Shown here: positions 59,483 through 64,000 of the stretch, one piece after another
Position numbering within the stretch: position 1 is the stretch's first letter
Layout of the letters: each line of letters begins with the position of its first letter
Assembly: GCA_025059235.1 (NCBI GenBank)
Contig: JANXCV010000001.1
Coordinates: forward strand, 1-64,000
Length of the DNA stretch: 64,000 bases
Direction: 5' to 3'
DNA from: Candidatus Calescibacterium sp.
Lineage (GTDB): Bacteria > DRYD01
Program-made: the position numbers and the translations under genes
The notes under the pieces: model-generated
The model's input: only the letters and a program-made list of their open reading frames with translations
What the model was told of the DNA's origin: nothing
Databases searched by the model: none

Positions 59483-62400
59483 TCATTGATTTATTTGTAA
59501 CTTATTTATGTTTCCTGCCTCGTCTCTTATGAAAATATAACTATTAAGGTCTAGCTTATTGATAGTTAGAGTGTATTCGTAAATATTTTTTTCCCTTCTA
59601 TTCAAAATCATAGGTATAGTATTTTTTTCGTATTGTATGAAAACTTCAACAAAAGAATCATCTTCAACTACAACTCTCAGTACGTTATTAGAATAGGTGT
59701 ATTTCTTTACAATTGGTTCTGTATTATCTATAAATATTTCGAATTCTTGCTCTTGAATGAAATAGTTTGATGGATTTAAGAGAGAATCATCAATACTAAC
59801 TTTGAGCTTTACTTTTCCGTGGATATTTAGGTTAGAAAGACTTAAAGAAGTGTTTGTGGAAAAATCAGGCGTATTAACATCGGTCTTTTTTGTTTCTATC
59901 TGTTTTTTATCAATTTCTACCCACTGTTTACCATCATAATATTGCAAAACTATATTTACCTTATCTCCATTTGGATCCCATATATTTAGGTTTATAGAAT
60001 TTTCAGAATTGTAAACCTTTTTTGTTGAATCAATGATAAAGAATGGTTTATAATTAATTTTTTTAAACAGTCCGTAAACAGAGTAGACAGTTGTTTTGGG
60101 GTATAAAACTATTTTGTATTGGAAGTATCGATATCGTAGAGATCTGTCCTTAATTTCCTTGTAGTTTATCCATTCTGTCCAGGTTTGATCAACGATAGGA
60201 TTATTACCCATTCTGAAAAATAATTCATAATTTCCTTCAGCTCTTATAATGAAATCATACAAGTATTTTTGCTGTCCAGCATCAAAAATTTTTGAAACAT
60301 AATACCCCTTCTCATCATCTTTGGAATAGTCAAGAAAGTTAACTATTGTGAACGTGTTGGATATGTAAGGGATATAAAATTTATCTGAAGAATTTATAAA
60401 AGATATGAACCAATAGAAATTTTGAATAGAAAGAGTTTTCTCCCAATTAAGGTTATTGGTCTTCTGAAAAGTATTATTTATCGTTCCCAGAAGATGATCT
60501 TTCTTTATCGAAAAAACGGATAACTTATTACCCTTGTAGCTGAGATATATTCTATCTTTGAAAGTTGTTATATCTTCTATATATCCTTCGTTATCAAAAC
60601 CATCGTAGAGAATGGGTCTATTGAATTCGTCGTTTTTATCGTAGTTTGGTACAATATATAAATAAGGTTTTGGATAGGTTCCTATAAATAAATTTCCATC
60701 TATTACTTTCAGGGCAGTAATGTTTTCTTGATAGGTCTGAAAATATATTTTTTCAGTATCATTCATCTTCAAAACCATACCACCATAGCAAGCAACCAAA
60801 ATATTATCCCCGTCGATAACAAGATTTGAGATATTTATAAACGGTAGAACCTCTTCTTTTACTTTTTTACCGTCAATAGAAAAGAACACAATTGAAGAGG
60901 GATATTTAATATTGGCTGCTACAATATAATTTTTATAGAAATCTACATTCTGCCATACATATTCAGTATCTATTCTTCTCTCTATAGAGAAATCAACAGG
61001 ATTAATAATCAATATTTGACCATCAAAAGTACAAGCTATTATCTTTCCTCTGGAAAATCTTACGTCAGAAAATATTCCATTAAATTTCAACGAGTGTTTT
61101 GTTTTTCCCAGATAATCGAAAACATACAGACTAGTAGTATTATCAAAATTATAACTAAAGCCGAGAAAATTTTTGTTATGATACAATATCTTGAATAGAG
61201 TTTTTCCAAATTTTATTTCTCTAAGTTTTTTAGGATGAGATATTATATTCGATTGATAATCAACTGCTACATTTTTCTGAATACCGTCTATTAGGTCTTC
61301 GTACCTGGAAAGATTTACCATATTTGAGTAACCTTCGGCATCATCTTTCTGAGATTTTTCTTTAGATAATTCTTTATCCCCATCTCCTTTATCATAATCT
61401 TTTAAAACATCATATATTTCTTTTTGTATATCCTTTTCGTCGGACATTCTCCTTAAACGTTGACCAATAAAAATTTTATCATTATTATTTGAGATTATGT
61501 TTTTGATATAGTACATCTCTTCCTTATCTTTTTTCTCTCTTTCAGCTTTTGATATTGAACCATTTACATCTATCTGGAAAACATCATAACCAACGGGTAT
61601 AAAGTTAGTTTTATGTTGGATTATAATCGGATAGTATGAAAGGTAGATAAAAGGCATACTATATTGTAGATAATACTTATACATTTGAGGTGTAGTCAAA
61701 GGGAATATTTTACCATGAAGGTTTATAGCACCATAAAGTTTAGTTGAGATAACTACTGCAATTGACCTAGGATCCGGTGTAGAAAAAAAGTTTATGTAAG
61801 TAATTAATTGATTAAAATCTTTAGGGTTACTGGATATTATGCCTAGTTCCTCAAACATTCTGGGTAAATCATACTGACCTCCGACACAGAAATTTAAACT
61901 TTCGTTTGCAGCTTCACTTGGAAAAACAACATTTATAGTCTCTCTTCCACTTCTCTTAAGGACCGGATCAAAATAGTTGATGTCAAAACTTATATTATTC
62001 TCCTGTCTACCAGATATAGAAATATTATTTATTATACCCAAATTCTGATTATTAAGATTCAATGAGTACTTTATGTAATTTACTTTATTATCACTGGCAG
62101 GGATATTGGAAAGAAAATTCAAGTATTCATAAACCAAGCTTAAAACTTTTTCAATTGGAGTATTAATGGAAGGTATAGTTATATTCTGGACTCTACCATT
62201 AATGAATCCTACATTCATGGAAAATTCATAAGGTAAATCTGATTGAATATATGGATTAACAGCACTATAAAAGGCTATTAAACTGAGAACATACGTTAAT
62301 TTTGGGTTATCTACCACATAACAGGAGTAGTTTTTGATTCTTTTATTTGAAGCTAGTAATTCTATATTCAGAGGAATCATTTTGCTTTCTTGTCCAATCT

Positions 62401-63178
62401 TACCAAGAACTCCGTAGTTACAGTCAAAAATAATAGATCCTATTTTTTGATCTGTTATGGCTGAAAGTTTAAAAGAATCGTCATACCTATTTACAATTGA
62501 TATGACGTTTGATTTATATACAGGCATACTTACCTTACCAAGGTTAAACATGGAGTGTCCGAAAGCTAAGAAGTATCCTTCCTTATCTACTTTAGTTAAT
62601 GTTCCGGTTACAAATATCTTTATATCTCCATCAACAAGAGCAACACTAATACTACTTCCCTCTTTTATACTCTCATCAACAGCCTTTGTCTCTTTGATAG
62701 ATATATAGCTAAAGGTAGTATTCGAAGAAAAAATCTTTCTTAGATTCCCGTAGAATAGGTTTACTGATTTTTCATTTGGAAAATTTACCACAAGTGGAAT
62801 AGGACTAGAAAGGTTATTTTGACTATCTACCTTATGACCGTCTTTAATCCTGTTCATATATTCTATGGGTATAACATAAGCTAGTGGTTCTTTCTGGAAA
62901 GAATATCCTGCAAATAGAGCTCCCAAAACTTTACCATTTGAAATCAGGGGACTACCGCTCATGCCAGCAGCCACAGGCAAATTCTTATCCTTAAATTTTA
63001 TTACATAAACCTTCATATTGGGAGAGTCTTGAATGTATATAGGCTCTGGAGTTAGAAGCTCTACCTCTATCTTCTCTACACCCTTACCCAAATCAGTTAG
63101 TATATAATACTCAGCAAAAGAAAAACTCCAAATAATCAAAATAAATAGTACTAGTATTCTCTTCAACACACAATTCAC
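59483..63178 (-). CDS. Large secreted protein with N-terminal SpoIVB/S55-type peptidase domain and propeller-like region
   Basis: PVAAGMSGSPLISNGKVLGALFAGYSFQKEPLAYVIPIEYM, FLAFGHSMFNLGKVSMPVY; signal peptide. Confidence 0.75.
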   Translation of the reverse strand: MNCVLKRILVLFILIIWSFSFAEYYILTDLGKGVEKIEVELLTPEPIYIQDSPNMKVYVIKFKDKNLPVAAGMSGSPLISNGKVLGALFAGYSFQKEPLAYVIPIEYMNRIKDGHKVDSQNNLSSPIPLVVNFPNEKSVNLFYGNLRKIFSSNTTFSYISIKETKAVDESIKEGSSISVALVDGDIKIFVTGTLTKVDKEGYFLAFGHSMFNLGKVSMPVYKSNVISIVNRYDDSFKLSAITDQKIGSIIFDCNYGVLGKIGQESKMIPLNIELLASNKRIKNYSCYVVDNPKLTYVLSLIAFYSAVNPYIQSDLPYEFSMNVGFINGRVQNITIPSINTPIEKVLSLVYEYLNFLSNIPASDNKVNYIKYSLNLNNQNLGIINNISISGRQENNISFDINYFDPVLKRSGRETINVVFPSEAANESLNFCVGGQYDLPRMFEELGIISSNPKDFNQLITYINFFSTPDPRSIAVVISTKLYGAINLHGKIFPLTTPQMYKYYLQYSMPFIYLSYYPIIIQHKTNFIPVGYDVFQIDVNGSISKAEREKKDKEEMYYIKNIISNNNDKIFIGQRLRRMSDEKDIQKEIYDVLKDYDKGDGDKELSKEKSQKDDAEGYSNMVNLSRYEDLIDGIQKNVAVDYQSNIISHPKKLREIKFGKTLFKILYHNKNFLGFSYNFDNTTSLYVFDYLGKTKHSLKFNGIFSDVRFSRGKIIACTFDGQILIINPVDFSIERRIDTEYVWQNVDFYKNYIVAANIKYPSSIVFFSIDGKKVKEEVLPFINISNLVIDGDNILVACYGGMVLKMNDTEKIYFQTYQENITALKVIDGNLFIGTYPKPYLYIVPNYDKNDEFNRPILYDGFDNEGYIEDITTFKDRIYLSYKGNKLSVFSIKKDHLLGTINNTFQKTNNLNWEKTLSIQNFYWFISFINSSDKFYIPYISNTFTIVNFLDYSKDDEKGYYVSKIFDAGQQKYLYDFIIRAEGNYELFFRMGNNPIVDQTWTEWINYKEIKDRSLRYRYFQYKIVLYPKTTVYSVYGLFKKINYKPFFIIDSTKKVYNSENSINLNIWDPNGDKVNIVLQYYDGKQWVEIDKKQIETKKTDVNTPDFSTNTSLSLSNLNIHGKVKLKVSIDDSLLNPSNYFIQEQEFEIFIDNTEPIVKKYTYSNNVLRVVVEDDSFVEVFIQYEKNTIPMILNRREKNIYEYTLTINKLDLNSYIFIRDEAGNINKLQINQ

Positions 63179-63211
63179 TTTTATAACCCCTTTCTTTTTT
63201 GATGATTTATC

Positions 63212-64000
63212 TTAGTCTTTTTCAACACCTAGTGAAAAATTATTGACTTTGTTAAGAGAGACATTATATGCTTCCATCGAAATAACCTGAAGAGTATTTT
63301 TTATTTCTGTATACAATAAATTAAAGTCAATATTTCCAAATTTTTCTATAAAGCGAACTATATTAAAATCCAAAAGAATAGGGGTTATAGAGATACAATT
63401 ATTATATACTGCTTCTATATCACTTATTTCAGAACCTTTTTCAAAATATTCTTTTATTTTCTGGTTAAAATCGATGTTATTCTCTAGTTTATATCTTTTC
63501 CAGTATATCCAGAAGTAAAGGTTTTGTCTTGGATCATGACGAGCTTCTAAAAAAGCTATATGTCTAAAACAACTTTGATATGTGATTAAAGGAGGAATAT
63601 CTTTCCTTAATGAAGAAAAGGGAGGAATATTTATATTTAGAACAACATAGCTATATTTCCCAAGAATTTTTCTATACCTAGAGATAAATTCGTACATGAA
63701 TATACTTGCAAAAGTATAATCAGGATCATCATATTGGAATAAACTGACGGCAACTCCTGGGATTTTATAAATCATAGCTTCTATGACGGCAGAAAAAGTT
63801 CCTGAGACAGTAAGGTCCATTCCTAAATTAGCTCCCCTGTTTATACCTGATATAACAAGGTCTATTTTGTTTTCTAAATATCCATGGGCTATGATTACGC
63901 AATCAGCGGGAGAACCTGTACAGTTATATATCTCTATCTTACCATTCTTATATATCTCCTTTATTCTTACTGGTATTTGATATGTTATGGAATGACCACT
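63212..64000 (-). CDS. surE: 5'-nucleotidase SurE (5' end beyond window)
   Basis: Frame open to window end: SGHSITYQIPVRI...GSPADCVIIAHGYLENKIDLVISGINRGANLGMDLTVSGTFSAVIEAMI. Confidence 0.92.
   Translation of the reverse strand, partial: SGHSITYQIPVRIKEIYKNGKIEIYNCTGSPADCVIIAHGYLENKIDLVISGINRGANLGMDLTVSGTFSAVIEAMIYKIPGVAVSLFQYDDPDYTFASIFMYEFISRYRKILGKYSYVVLNINIPPFSSLRKDIPPLITYQSCFRHIAFLEARHDPRQNLYFWIYWKRYKLENNIDFNQKIKEYFEKGSEISDIEAVYNNCISITPILLDFNIVRFIEKFGNIDFNLLYTEIKNTLQVISMEAYNVSLNKVNNFSLGVEKD

Noticed and set aside
1-64000. CRISPR arrays, prophage or large defence island
   Set aside because: No spaced repeat array, phage structural gene or multi-gene defence cluster seen beyond the hsdS fragment

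Overview
AT-rich, densely packed bacterial chromosomal window of about 55 protein-coding genes. Most are housekeeping: RadA, LepA, RecJ, YidC/Jag, Ffh-S16-EF-P, TCA enzymes, complex I parts, IF-2, SurE. No rRNA, tRNA or CRISPR array was recognised by eye. The two-CxxC disulfide oxidoreductase and the AT-rich genome with isolated GC-rich hairpins suggest a thermophile, but this is inference and the lineage is not assigned. An accessory, decayed zone lies at about 40.3-44.8 kb: a frameshifted AAA-ATPase/PD-(D/E)XK gene, a transposase remnant bounded by inverted and direct repeats, and a GC-rich structured element. A urocanate hydratase pseudogene sits at 50.06-51.09 kb. The most interesting items are: (1) a CcdA whose motif order is circularly permuted, with the canonical N-terminal SPC helix at the C-terminus; (2) an operon with three consecutive types of apparently disabled nucleotide-binding protein: a pseudokinase-TPR fusion, a YchF/Obg-like protein without P-loop, and an ABC ATPase lacking the switch histidine; (3) a nuoH / GltD-like / nuoI-like / SigH-like / icd / mdh / gltA gene string; (4) a GC-rich long hairpin element near 44.64-44.70 kb. 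All calls come from reading the sequence and the supplied ORFs. No database search was run.
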